A stretch of 5,470 nt of DNA, taken from NCBI GenBank assembly GCA_902158735.1, contig CABGHG010000121.1, forward strand, positions 1-5,470, given 5' to 3'. The position numbers and the translations under genes were made by a program. The DNA comes from Candidatus Methanolliviera sp. GoM_oil (lineage in GTDB: Archaea; Halobacteriota; Methanoliparia; Methanoliparales; Methanoliparaceae). This document shows, in pieces, positions 1 through 5,321 of this stretch. Positions within the stretch are counted from its first letter, which is position 1, and the number at the start of each line of letters is the position of its first letter. The notes below the pieces were generated by a model, which worked only from the letters and a program-made list of their open reading frames with translations, ran no database searches and was not told the origin of the DNA.

Positions 1-1
1 A

Positions 2-142
2 ATTGATAGAGACGAAAATGCCGCAATTAACATTCTAAAGAAAGGGTTAAAACGTGTAGGGCAGGGACTGTCCGAATTTAAGCCTGAGGACTTCTCAAAG
101 AGAAGGATGATACAGGAAGCCTCGCCCCTTAGGGCGGGGTAG
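2..142 (+). CDS. tnpB: TnpB (RNA-guided nuclease of IS200/IS605-type element), C-terminal fragment
   Basis: Partial gene; the 5' end lies outside the window. The frame reads I-D-R-D-E-N-A-A-I-N-I-L from residue 1 of the fragment, the RuvC-III motif of TnpB/OrfB proteins (consensus DRDxNAAxNI), whose second Asp is a catalytic metal ligand. It ends in E-A-S-P-L-R-A-G and a TAG stop. That tail is characteristic of archaeal and bacterial TnpB genes because the last codons are also the right-end hairpin of the element. TnpB is a dispensable transposon-encoded endonuclease guided by an omega RNA made from the overlapping 3' end; it helps retain the element at the donor site. Whether the gene is intact, and whether a TnpA transposase accompanies it, cannot be seen. 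It faces carA tail to tail with one base between the two stop codons. Family assignment is firm; IS200/IS605 versus IS607 cannot be decided from this fragment. Confidence 0.88.
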   Translation: MDRDENAAINILKKGLKRVGQGLSEFKPEDFSKRRMIQEASPLRAG

Positions 143-147
143 TTCAC
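123..147 (+). mobile_element. Right end of IS200/IS605-type element, with hairpin and probable cleavage site
   Basis: CGCCC (123-127) pairs with GGGCG (132-136) around a CTTA loop, forming a GC-rich hairpin inside the last tnpB codons. It is followed by GGGGTAGTTCAC. Subterminal hairpins followed by a short cleavage motif are how single-strand transposing IS200/IS605 elements end, and TTCAC at 143-147 is the likely terminal motif. The exact boundary is inferred, because the left end and an empty site are not in the window. The same hairpin would be the 3' scaffold of a TnpB omega RNA. Confidence 0.6.
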
Positions 148-1211
148 GACAACCTCTTCTTTAGCTCGTCGAAGAACGTTTTCTCGGTATCTCTGGGACC
201 AGGAAACGCCTCTGGATGATATTGAGTGGTTAAAACCCCATAATAATCATTTTTAACACCTTCAACTGTTCCATCGTTCGCGTTTATCTCCGTTATCTTC
301 GTTTTGTGGTTGAGAGAGTAGGCATCGACGGCAAAACCGTGGTTTTGGGATGTTATATTCACGTTTCCATTCTCTAAATTTTTTACCGGGTGATTTGCCC
401 CTCTGTGCCCAAATTTGAGCTTATAAGTGTCTGCTCCCATTCCCAGAGATATGATCTGATGGCCAAAGCATATTCCAAAGATCGGGATTGTCCCCAAAAA
501 ATGTTTAACGATCTTTAGGGCATGTTTTGCCCTCTTTGGATCCCCAGGGCCATTCGGTAGAAAGAGGGCGTCAGGTTCACAGTTCTCTATCTCTTCCACC
601 CTTGTCTTATATGGAAAAACGAATATATCAAATCCTCTCCTCTTCAAGCTATTTAAAATGCTTTTTTTGATGCCTAAATCCAAGACCGCTACTCTTTTTC
701 CAATTCCTTTTAGCCTGTATGGTCTATCACAAGTTACTTTCTCTATCAGATCCAATTGCTCGATCTCAGGAGAGGCTTTTGCAGATTCCAATACCTCTTC
801 TTCTTCGTATTCTCCGACGGCGAGAGATGCCCTCATCGTCCCATATCTCCTCATTTTAATTGTGAGCATCCTCGTATCTATCTCGCTGATGCCGGATTTC
901 CCCTCTTCTCTCAAAAATTCCTCAAGTGTGAGAAGAGATTTATAATGAGATGGAGTTTTACAATATTCCCTCACGACCATCCCTTCTGCCTTCATCCCAT
1001 CGGATTGAAACGTCTCCTTGCTTATGCCATAATTACCGATCAGAGGGTATGTAAACATCAGGATCTGCCCCTTATAAGAGGGGTCTGTCAAAGATTCTTC
1101 GTATCCGGTCATCGGAGTGGCAAAGACCAGTTCCCCCAAAACGAGCTTCTCACATCCAAACCCCTTTCCTCTAAGAACCGTACCATCCTCAAGCGCTAAG
1201 ATTGCATTCAC
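144..1211 (-). CDS. carA: Carbamoyl-phosphate synthase small (glutaminase) subunit
   Basis: Hydrolyses glutamine and delivers ammonia to the CarB subunit for carbamoyl-phosphate synthesis, feeding pyrimidine and arginine pathways in the cytoplasm. The 355 residues match the family length. The N-terminal CPSase small-chain domain spans about residues 1-165 (LEDGTVLRGKGFG; FATPMTGYEE; TYPLIGNYG; EIDTRMLT). The class I glutamine amidotransferase domain follows: FLPNGPGDP (217-225), nucleophile elbow GICFGHQ with Cys248, FGHRGANHPV (267-276), SQNHGFAVD (288-296), and YHPE with His332 and Glu334 completing the triad. The start is GTG, supported by GGAG (complement of 1218-1221) six bases upstream. 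carB, usually the next gene, is not seen; the space beyond the stop is taken by the tnpB end in the opposite direction. The last bases of the gene appear to overlap the element end. All catalytic residues are present, so the protein should be active. Confidence 0.97.
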   Translation of the reverse strand: MNAILALEDGTVLRGKGFGCEKLVLGELVFATPMTGYEESLTDPSYKGQILMFTYPLIGNYGISKETFQSDGMKAEGMVVREYCKTPSHYKSLLTLEEFLREEGKSGISEIDTRMLTIKMRRYGTMRASLAVGEYEEEEVLESAKASPEIEQLDLIEKVTCDRPYRLKGIGKRVAVLDLGIKKSILNSLKRRGFDIFVFPYKTRVEEIENCEPDALFLPNGPGDPKRAKHALKIVKHFLGTIPIFGICFGHQIISLGMGADTYKLKFGHRGANHPVKNLENGNVNITSQNHGFAVDAYSLNHKTKITEINANDGTVEGVKNDYYGVLTTQYHPEAFPGPRDTEKTFFDELKKRLS

Positions 1212-1237
1212 GATTTTCTCCGTCTCTTTATCCAGAG

Positions 1238-1257
1238 GGTAAGTTATATAATTTACC
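1238..1257. promoter_or_regulatory. Palindromic TATA-centred element in the carA/truA divergent promoter region
   Basis: GGTAAGTTATATAATTTACC is a 20-bp inverted repeat with a single mismatched pair (positions 6 and 15), centred on TATATA. It lies in the 99-bp gap between divergently read carA and truA. Its core reads as a good archaeal TATA box on either strand. At the usual spacing of about 26 bp from TATA centre to start site, transcription would begin near 1221 for carA (a very short leader containing the GGAG) and near 1274 for truA (leader of about 37 nt). The symmetric GGTAA/TTACC arms could be BRE-like flanks or an operator half-site pair. The promoter role is inferred from position and composition. 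Confidence 0.55.
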
Positions 1258-1310
1258 TACGCTCAATCATTCGTTCATTAGATTAAAAGTGAGAGGTTAT
1301 CAAGCTAAAG

Positions 1311-2153
1311 ATGAGGGTGGCATTCAAACTCGCGTACATCGGATGGAACTATTTTGGGATGCAGAGACAGAAGGGAATGCGAACGATACAAGAAGAGGTA
1401 GAAAACGCCCTAATGAAATCAGGAGTCATAAAATCAAGGACTTTTGAGGGCATCAAGTATGCTGGAAGAACCGATAGGGGAGTGAATGCCATCGGACAGG
1501 TGATATCTTTCGATATAGATTGCGAAAAAGAATATCTTTGCAGACCAAGGGTTTTAAATTCCTGTCTGCCCCGGGATATACAATTTTTGGCTTATTCCAG
1601 AGTGAATGATAGTTTCGATCCGAGAAGAGACGCCATAAAGAGATATTATAGACAGATGGTTCATAAAGAGCTAAATTTAGATCGAACAAGTGAAGCGATC
1701 AAAAGATTGATTGGAAGTCATGATTTCACGAACTTCACGAATAGAGATAATAGCAGGGATGAGAGTAATATAAGAAACGTCGAAAAGATCTGTATAAGAA
1801 ACTTTGGATCGTACGCGGCAATAGATTTTGTGGCAGACAGCTTCACCTGGAATATGGTGCGGAGGCTATCGAGCGCCATTCTAAAGATCTCCAATGGAGA
1901 AAAAGATTTGGGATGGCTGGATAAGATGCTCTCTTTGGAAGAGAAAGAAGGAATACAACCGCTCCCTCCGTACGGACTTATCCTGATGGATATAAAATAT
2001 GATGGGATAGAATTTGAGGTTGACAGGTATTCTCTGAATCGCTTTTTAGATACGTTGAACCGAATATATGAAGATTATCTGATGAGAGGATCCGCCATAA
2101 ATGAGATGAGGAGATTTATATCGAGAGAGATCAACGATTCTTTCAAGACGTAG
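1311..2153 (+). CDS. truA: tRNA pseudouridine synthase A (positions 38-40)
   Basis: Converts uridine to pseudouridine at positions 38-40 in the anticodon arm of tRNAs. The ATG at 1311 gives the standard TruA opening (MRVAFKLAYIGWNYFGMQRQ). The catalytic motif YAGRTDRGVNAIGQV (50-64) contains the catalytic Asp55. Later family landmarks are SFDPRRDAIKRYYRQ, the SHDFTNFTNRD segment, DSFTWNMVRRL, and PPYGLILMDIKYD near the end of the fold. The length of 280 is in the archaeal range; about 35 residues after the last conserved block form a C-terminal extension. Ribosome binding is weak: GAGGT at 1293-1297 is 13 nt from the ATG, which is long. The last 27 codons and 11 bases past the TAG stop recur in diverged form at 3445-3535, so this 3' end is duplicated (see the repeat entries). 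In the other copy the stop codon TAG corresponds to TCG, and reading continues towards the ATPase. Confidence 0.96.
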   Translation: MRVAFKLAYIGWNYFGMQRQKGMRTIQEEVENALMKSGVIKSRTFEGIKYAGRTDRGVNAIGQVISFDIDCEKEYLCRPRVLNSCLPRDIQFLAYSRVNDSFDPRRDAIKRYYRQMVHKELNLDRTSEAIKRLIGSHDFTNFTNRDNSRDESNIRNVEKICIRNFGSYAAIDFVADSFTWNMVRRLSSAILKISNGEKDLGWLDKMLSLEEKEGIQPLPPYGLILMDIKYDGIEFEVDRYSLNRFLDTLNRIYEDYLMRGSAINEMRRFISREINDSFKT

Positions 2154-2164
2154 GATGATGCAAA
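2074..2164 (+). repeat. Diverged direct repeat, copy 1 (3' end of intact truA)
   Basis: Matches 3445-3535 without gaps at 70 of 91 positions, counted by eye. Of the 21 differences 17 are transitions. The copies are 1371 bp apart and stay in the same codon phase. The match runs from codons for Y-L-M-R-G-S-A through the truA stop and 11 bases beyond. The last 12 bases, GGATGATGCAAA (2153-2164), are identical in both copies, after which similarity ends. Confidence 0.9.
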
Positions 2165-2198
2165 GCTGGGTAATAAGTTTGAAAAGTTTGTAACAGTA

Positions 2199-2236
2199 AA
2201 ATATTTAAGATGTAAAAGTAATTCAATATAGAGGTG
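2199..2236 (+). promoter_or_regulatory. Promoter and ribosome binding site of the DUF3795-flavin reductase pair
   Basis: AAATATTTAA at 2199-2208 resembles an archaeal TATA box and is preceded by purine-rich CAGTAAA that could serve as BRE. A start site about 26 bp downstream would fall near 2228-2230. GAGGTG at 2231-2236 is a strong Shine-Dalgarno match, five bases before the ATG at 2242. So the two-gene cassette probably has its own promoter and does not depend on truA transcription. Confidence 0.55.
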
Positions 2237-2241
2237 AAGAA

Positions 2242-2697
2242 ATGAGTAACGATAAAGAAGATAAAAACTTAATTGCATATTGTGGTCTTTACTGTGGAGA
2301 ATGTTTTTCTTATATAGGGAAGGTTGCTGATTTGGCAAGAGATCTTAGAAAAGAATTAAGACAGGCAAGCTTTGATAAACTCGCTGAAGGTATCCCATTT
2401 AAGGAGTTCAAACACTATAAAGAGTGTTATGAAGTCTTGGGAGCGATGGTTAAACTAAGATGCAAAAGTGCTTGTAAAGGTGGCGGAGGCAATCCATTTT
2501 GTAAGATTAGAAAATGCTGCCAGAAGAAAGAGATCGAGGGCTGTTGGGAATGTGATGAATTCAAAGCATGCGAAAAACTCGACTTCTTGAAGGTAAATCA
2601 TGGGGACGCTCATATAAAGAATTTAAGAATAATTAAGAAAAAAGGGATTGATAAATTTCTTAAAGGAAAGAAATATTGGTACTCTAAGTTAAAATGA
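2242..2697 (+). CDS. Cys-rich DUF3795 family protein
   Basis: A 151-residue protein with 12 cysteines in the arrangement typical of DUF3795: an N-terminal Y-C-G-L-Y-C-G-E-C motif (Cys14, 18, 21), Cys62, then C-x3-C-x8-C (74, 78, 87), a CC pair (92-93) and C-x2-C-x5-C (101, 104, 110). The tail is Lys-rich. There is no signal peptide or membrane segment, so it is probably cytoplasmic. The Cys clusters suggest bound zinc or iron-sulfur centres. The family has no established biochemical role that I can state with confidence; it is frequent in methanogens and anaerobic bacteria. The start is well supported by GAGGTG five bases upstream. Its stop overlaps the start of the flavin reductase gene by 4 nt (ATGA), so the two are very probably translated together. 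Base composition is clearly AT-richer than in the ATPase gene downstream. Confidence 0.85.
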   Translation: MSNDKEDKNLIAYCGLYCGECFSYIGKVADLARDLRKELRQASFDKLAEGIPFKEFKHYKECYEVLGAMVKLRCKSACKGGGGNPFCKIRKCCQKKEIEGCWECDEFKACEKLDFLKVNHGDAHIKNLRIIKKKGIDKFLKGKKYWYSKLK

Positions 2698-3305
2698 AAA
2701 TTCAACTAGGTCCTTCTGATATACTATTCCCTATCCCATCTGCCCTTATCGTTAGTGGTTCATTTGAAAAACCAAATATTATAACTATAGCTTGGATAGG
2801 AATTATGGGTTCTTTGCCACCAGTTGTCGGTATTTCATTGAAGAAAAGCCGGTACTCACTGGATTCAATCAGGAATGCAAAGGAGTTTACTGTCAATATT
2901 CCTTCAGCAGATAAATTTAAAGAAGTAGATTACTGTGGAATTGTTTCGGGAAGAAAAAGGGATAAATTTATTGATATAAATTTCACACCTCTCAGGAGCG
3001 CTAAAATCGATGCACCGATAATTAAAGAGTGTCCATTTAACATGGAATGTGTAGTCATAAAAGAAGTTGAATTGGGAGAGTGGGTATTATTTCTTGGAGA
3101 AATAGTAGAAACTTATGTTGATGAGGATAAAATTAATATTTCCAATAAGAATAAAATCGATATCGCTAAAGTAAATCCTCTTGTGTACTGTGCAACAGTG
3201 CGTGAGTATTGGGAACTTGGAAACAAATTAGGAGACGGATTCCATGCTGGTAAAGAAATATTGAACAAATTGAAGCGTGAAAACTCTTCCAGTGTAGATG
3301 AATAA
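2694..3305 (+). CDS. Flavin reductase / flavoredoxin-like FMN-binding protein
   Basis: A 203-residue split-barrel flavin reductase-like protein (Flavin_Reduct domain). Family features in order: A-L-I-V-S-G (17-22), the buried strand N-I-I-T-I-A-W-I-G-I-M-G-S (28-40) that lines the FMN site, P-V-V-G-I-S-L (43-49), S-I-R-N-A-K-E-F-T-V-N-I-P (58-70), F-L-G-E-I-V-E-T-Y-V-D (133-143) and the C-terminal N-P-L-V-Y..YWELG segment (161-176). Relatives bind FMN noncovalently and act as electron carriers (flavoredoxin) or NAD(P)H:flavin reductases; which applies here cannot be read from sequence. Size is usual for flavoredoxin-type members. No Shine-Dalgarno precedes the ATG; initiation likely depends on coupling through the ATGA overlap with the Cys-rich gene. 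Pairing suggests a joint redox task (inference). Composition is strongly AT-rich: 3121-3180 holds 15 G/C of 60. Confidence 0.88.
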   Translation: MKIQLGPSDILFPIPSALIVSGSFEKPNIITIAWIGIMGSLPPVVGISLKKSRYSLDSIRNAKEFTVNIPSADKFKEVDYCGIVSGRKRDKFIDINFTPLRSAKIDAPIIKECPFNMECVVIKEVELGEWVLFLGEIVETYVDEDKINISNKNKIDIAKVNPLVYCATVREYWELGNKLGDGFHAGKEILNKLKRENSSSVDE

Positions 3306-3443
3306 AAGAAAATGATAGCAACTTTGTTTACCAGTGATGTATCTGCCGTCCAAAAGTACATATACTGGAGACTCTATGCGAATAGACTTGACTTAATCTA
3401 TGAAGGTTCAAATAGATAATTTAGACGCGGCTTCTTTTCTCCT
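3306..3443. other. Unassigned segment between flavin reductase gene and truA remnant
   Basis: No gene can be supported here. A 35-codon frame (3312-3419, ATG start, TAA stop) has no ribosome binding site. Its C-terminal stretch N-R-L-D-L-I-Y-E (3381-3404) is in the same frame as the truA remnant and loosely resembles N-R-F-L-D-T-L-N-R-I-Y-E just upstream of copy 1 of the repeat in truA, so it may be older, more decayed truA sequence. TAGATAAT (3413-3420) and ATTATCTA (3445-3452) form an 8-bp inverted repeat around a pyrimidine-rich loop (CTTCTTTTCTCCTC, 3431-3444). The T-rich loop could help end transcription from the flavin reductase gene. All of this is weak. Confidence 0.35.
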
Positions 3444-3554
3444 CATTATCTAATGAAGGGGTCTGCTATAAACGAGATGGAAAATTTTGTATTGAGAGAG
3501 CTCAACGGTTCTGTTGAGACATCGGATGATGCAAACGATATATGGAATCTGTAA
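3444..3554 (+). pseudogene. truA: Displaced 3' fragment of a second truA allele
   Basis: Reads H-Y-L-M-K-G-S-A-I-N-E-M-E-N-F-V-L-R-E-L-N and on to a TAA stop at 3552-3554. This matches the end of intact TruA (D-Y-L-M-R-G-S-A-I-N-E-M) at 16 of 26 residues. No start codon, catalytic domain or other TruA block precedes it, and the same frame is closed by TAA at 3417-3419, so it cannot make TruA. Its frame stays open past the point where intact truA stops (TCG in place of TAG) for nine more codons and overlaps the ATPase start by 13 nt. That is the geometry of a native truA-ATPase operon, suggesting this fragment is the original tail at this locus. Confidence 0.8.
3445..3535 (+). repeat. Diverged direct repeat, copy 2 (truA remnant before ATPase gene)
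   Basis: Ungapped partner of 2074-2164 (70/91 identical). The preserved codon phase, absence of indels and mostly transition differences show that both copies diverged as coding sequence. The last 12 bases (3524-3535, GGATGATGCAAA) are identical in both. The repeats flank a 1280-bp interval holding the DUF3795 and flavin reductase genes. Confidence 0.9.
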
Positions 3555-5284
3555 ATTCAGGAACTCTGGATTTGGTAAGCCTTATAAATAACGTGATCAA
3601 TCTTCCAGCATTCATGAAATCCAGACTGAAGACGGTTCTTTTGGAGATGGACGGCAAAGGTTATGGGCAGGTCAAACGTATTAAAGGACGATATGAGGAG
3701 GAAGGGATAGCCCTACGATTTCTCACCACGCCCGCGGATCCGTTTGCTCCGCCGGGCAGAATATTCGTCACGCTAAAAAATGATTACCCCTCCGAACTCT
3801 GGTCAACACCAACCAGAAGACTGGCTCTCTCCCACTTTCTCCTTTCCAAAATTTCCACGATAAATCAAAAGGAGATATCGATACAAAGACCCAGTTCGGC
3901 AGTGCTTAAAAGAAACTCGGCTTCCATCGGTTCTCTCATCGAGCTTAGGTTCGACTACCACATACCCGCAAGAGGCAGAAGAATTCTTGGAAGGAAGGCG
4001 GTCTCTCTCTTCGATTCGATGCTCCTTGTTGTGGAGAGATATCGATACCACAACTTAAATGAGTTAGAGAAACGGGTGCTGATCTCTCTAGAGGAGTCGT
4101 TGGAGGACCAGGAGGAATTGAGGGAGAAGTTGAGGGAGGAAGGTTACGCGTGCTTCATTGCGAACGGTTCAAAACTCGTAAAAAACGTTGACATCGTTCC
4201 CTTTGATGCTCCAGAACGCTTGAAAGTATCTTTTAAACTCAAACACAGAGAGGTAGAGGGTTTGGCAATCAAAAAAGGAAAGCTCGTTGTGATCACGGGG
4301 GCAAATTATCACGGGAAGTCCACGTTGCTGGAAGCGATGGGGGTGGCACATTACCTTTTTGAACCCGGAGACGGAAGAGAATTTGTTAAATCACCCGAAC
4401 AACTGGTATTTGCCAATAAAGAGAACAGAAGGGCGGTTAAGGGTGTTGATATCAGCTCATTCATCCATTCACTGCCGGACAAACAAGACACCTCTTCTTT
4501 TACCACAGTCGAAGCATCCGGATCTACATCACAGGCAGCATGCATAGCAGAGACGTTGGAGGCCGGTGAAGCTGGCATGCTGATAGATGAAGACGATTCT
4601 GCAGTGAATTTACTGATCAAAGACAACAGGCTCAAACACCTTATACCAGACGACATAGAACCGATTATCCCCCTCTTGGACACGGTAAGGGATATGGTAA
4701 AACGATACGGGATAACTGTCATACTCGTGATCGGCGCGTTGGGAGAATTCTCGGAGATCGCAGAGACGATCATCATGATGAGGAACTTTCGGGTCGAAGA
4801 CAGGACGGAGGAACTTCAAAGTTTTAAAGGAAGGGTGGAAGTTGAACTCGAACCAGAGATCGCAAGAGAGATCCCACCGGAGATCAAATCCAAACTGGAC
4901 GAGATCAAAGCTACGATGAGGGAAGAACACCTGCCTTTCAATCCCGTCAAGAGGAGGAGACCTGCAGAAGATTTCACCTGTAGGGGAAAGAGAAAGGTTA
5001 TTGGTATGGAGGAGATACGGGTCGAAGAGAAGAAAGCAGATCTTCGCGGAGACATGCAGAAAATCTTGATGGAGAAGGGGCAGATCAACGCTTTGGCCGA
5101 CGCCGTGCAGTACGCCGGGAGATATATGGACGGAAGAAGATCGCTCCAAGAGATAGCCACCATGGTGGTCGATGACGTGGAAAAAAATGGTTTGGACGTG
5201 ATAGGCAGTAAATTAAGAAATTATAGCGGTTTTACCAGGTGGCAATTAATCTACTGTCTGAACAGACTTGTCTTTTTTCTGTAA
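3542..5284 (+). CDS. Predicted ATPase of the ABC class (COG3044 / ABC_ATPase family)
   Basis: A 580-residue soluble ATPase of the COG3044/PF09818 type. The N-terminal family block is M-D-G-K-G-Y-G-Q-V-K-R-I-K-G-R-Y (36-51) followed by D-P-F-A-P-P-G-R (66-73). A Walker A P-loop G-A-N-Y-H-G-K-S-T lies at 253-261 (Lys259). Next come P-G-D-G-R-E (275-280), V-D-I-S-S-F-I (302-308), an ABC-signature-like A-S-G-S-T-S-Q-A-A (325-333) and Walker B G-M-L-I-D-E-D (345-351) with probable catalytic Glu350. Asp/Glu/Arg/Lys-rich helices lie at about 172-200 and 450-500. There are no membrane helices, so it is not a transporter. The family's cellular role is unsettled; trypanosome MRB1590, an RNA-editing factor, shares this fold (recalled, not searched), so RNA work is possible. 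The ATG at 3542 overlaps the truA-remnant stop by 13 nt and has only a weak, distant GGATGAT as binding site. Met25 (3614) is an alternative start just before the conserved block. Composition is richer in G/C than the preceding cassette (4861-4920 has 30 of 60). Confidence 0.92.
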   Translation: MESVNSGTLDLVSLINNVINLPAFMKSRLKTVLLEMDGKGYGQVKRIKGRYEEEGIALRFLTTPADPFAPPGRIFVTLKNDYPSELWSTPTRRLALSHFLLSKISTINQKEISIQRPSSAVLKRNSASIGSLIELRFDYHIPARGRRILGRKAVSLFDSMLLVVERYRYHNLNELEKRVLISLEESLEDQEELREKLREEGYACFIANGSKLVKNVDIVPFDAPERLKVSFKLKHREVEGLAIKKGKLVVITGANYHGKSTLLEAMGVAHYLFEPGDGREFVKSPEQLVFANKENRRAVKGVDISSFIHSLPDKQDTSSFTTVEASGSTSQAACIAETLEAGEAGMLIDEDDSAVNLLIKDNRLKHLIPDDIEPIIPLLDTVRDMVKRYGITVILVIGALGEFSEIAETIIMMRNFRVEDRTEELQSFKGRVEVELEPEIAREIPPEIKSKLDEIKATMREEHLPFNPVKRRRPAEDFTCRGKRKVIGMEEIRVEEKKADLRGDMQKILMEKGQINALADAVQYAGRYMDGRRSLQEIATMVVDDVEKNGLDVIGSKLRNYSGFTRWQLIYCLNRLVFFL

Positions 5285-5296
5285 GAAACTTTTTTT
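5256..5296 (+). terminator. Hairpin and T-runs ending the ATPase transcript
   Basis: GTCTG (5256-5260) and CAGAC (5263-5267) can form a tight stem just before T-rich TTGTCTTTTTTCTG, and a second run of seven T follows at 5290-5296. Archaeal polymerases stop at T-runs with or without a hairpin. The first part lies inside the last codons of the ATPase gene. The second run could also serve as an AT-rich promoter element for hisI, though it would place the start site almost at the hisI ATG. Confidence 0.45.
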
Positions 5297-5321
5297 ATCT
5301 ATCAGATATGAGGGTGAAAGC

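Noticed and set aside
123..136. GC hairpin read as an ordinary intrinsic terminator
   Set aside because: It is not followed by a T-run and matches the known right-end structure of TnpB elements, so the element end explains it better.
658..1199. Open frames on the + strand opposite carA
   Set aside because: CarA is complete with all catalytic residues on the other strand; these translations resemble nothing and lack start signals.
1202..1447. 81-codon + strand frame overlapping the start of truA
   Set aside because: It lies across the promoter region and the N-terminus of TruA in another frame, with low-complexity charged sequence and no family resemblance.
2075..2338. Antisense frame spanning the truA end and DUF3795 start
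   Set aside because: It would cover the promoter and two well-supported gene ends; no start signal or domain.
4351..5163. Long antisense open frames opposite the ATPase gene
   Set aside because: They overlap a gene with clear Walker motifs and family blocks, and show no recognisable domain or ribosome binding site; they are by-products of its codon use.
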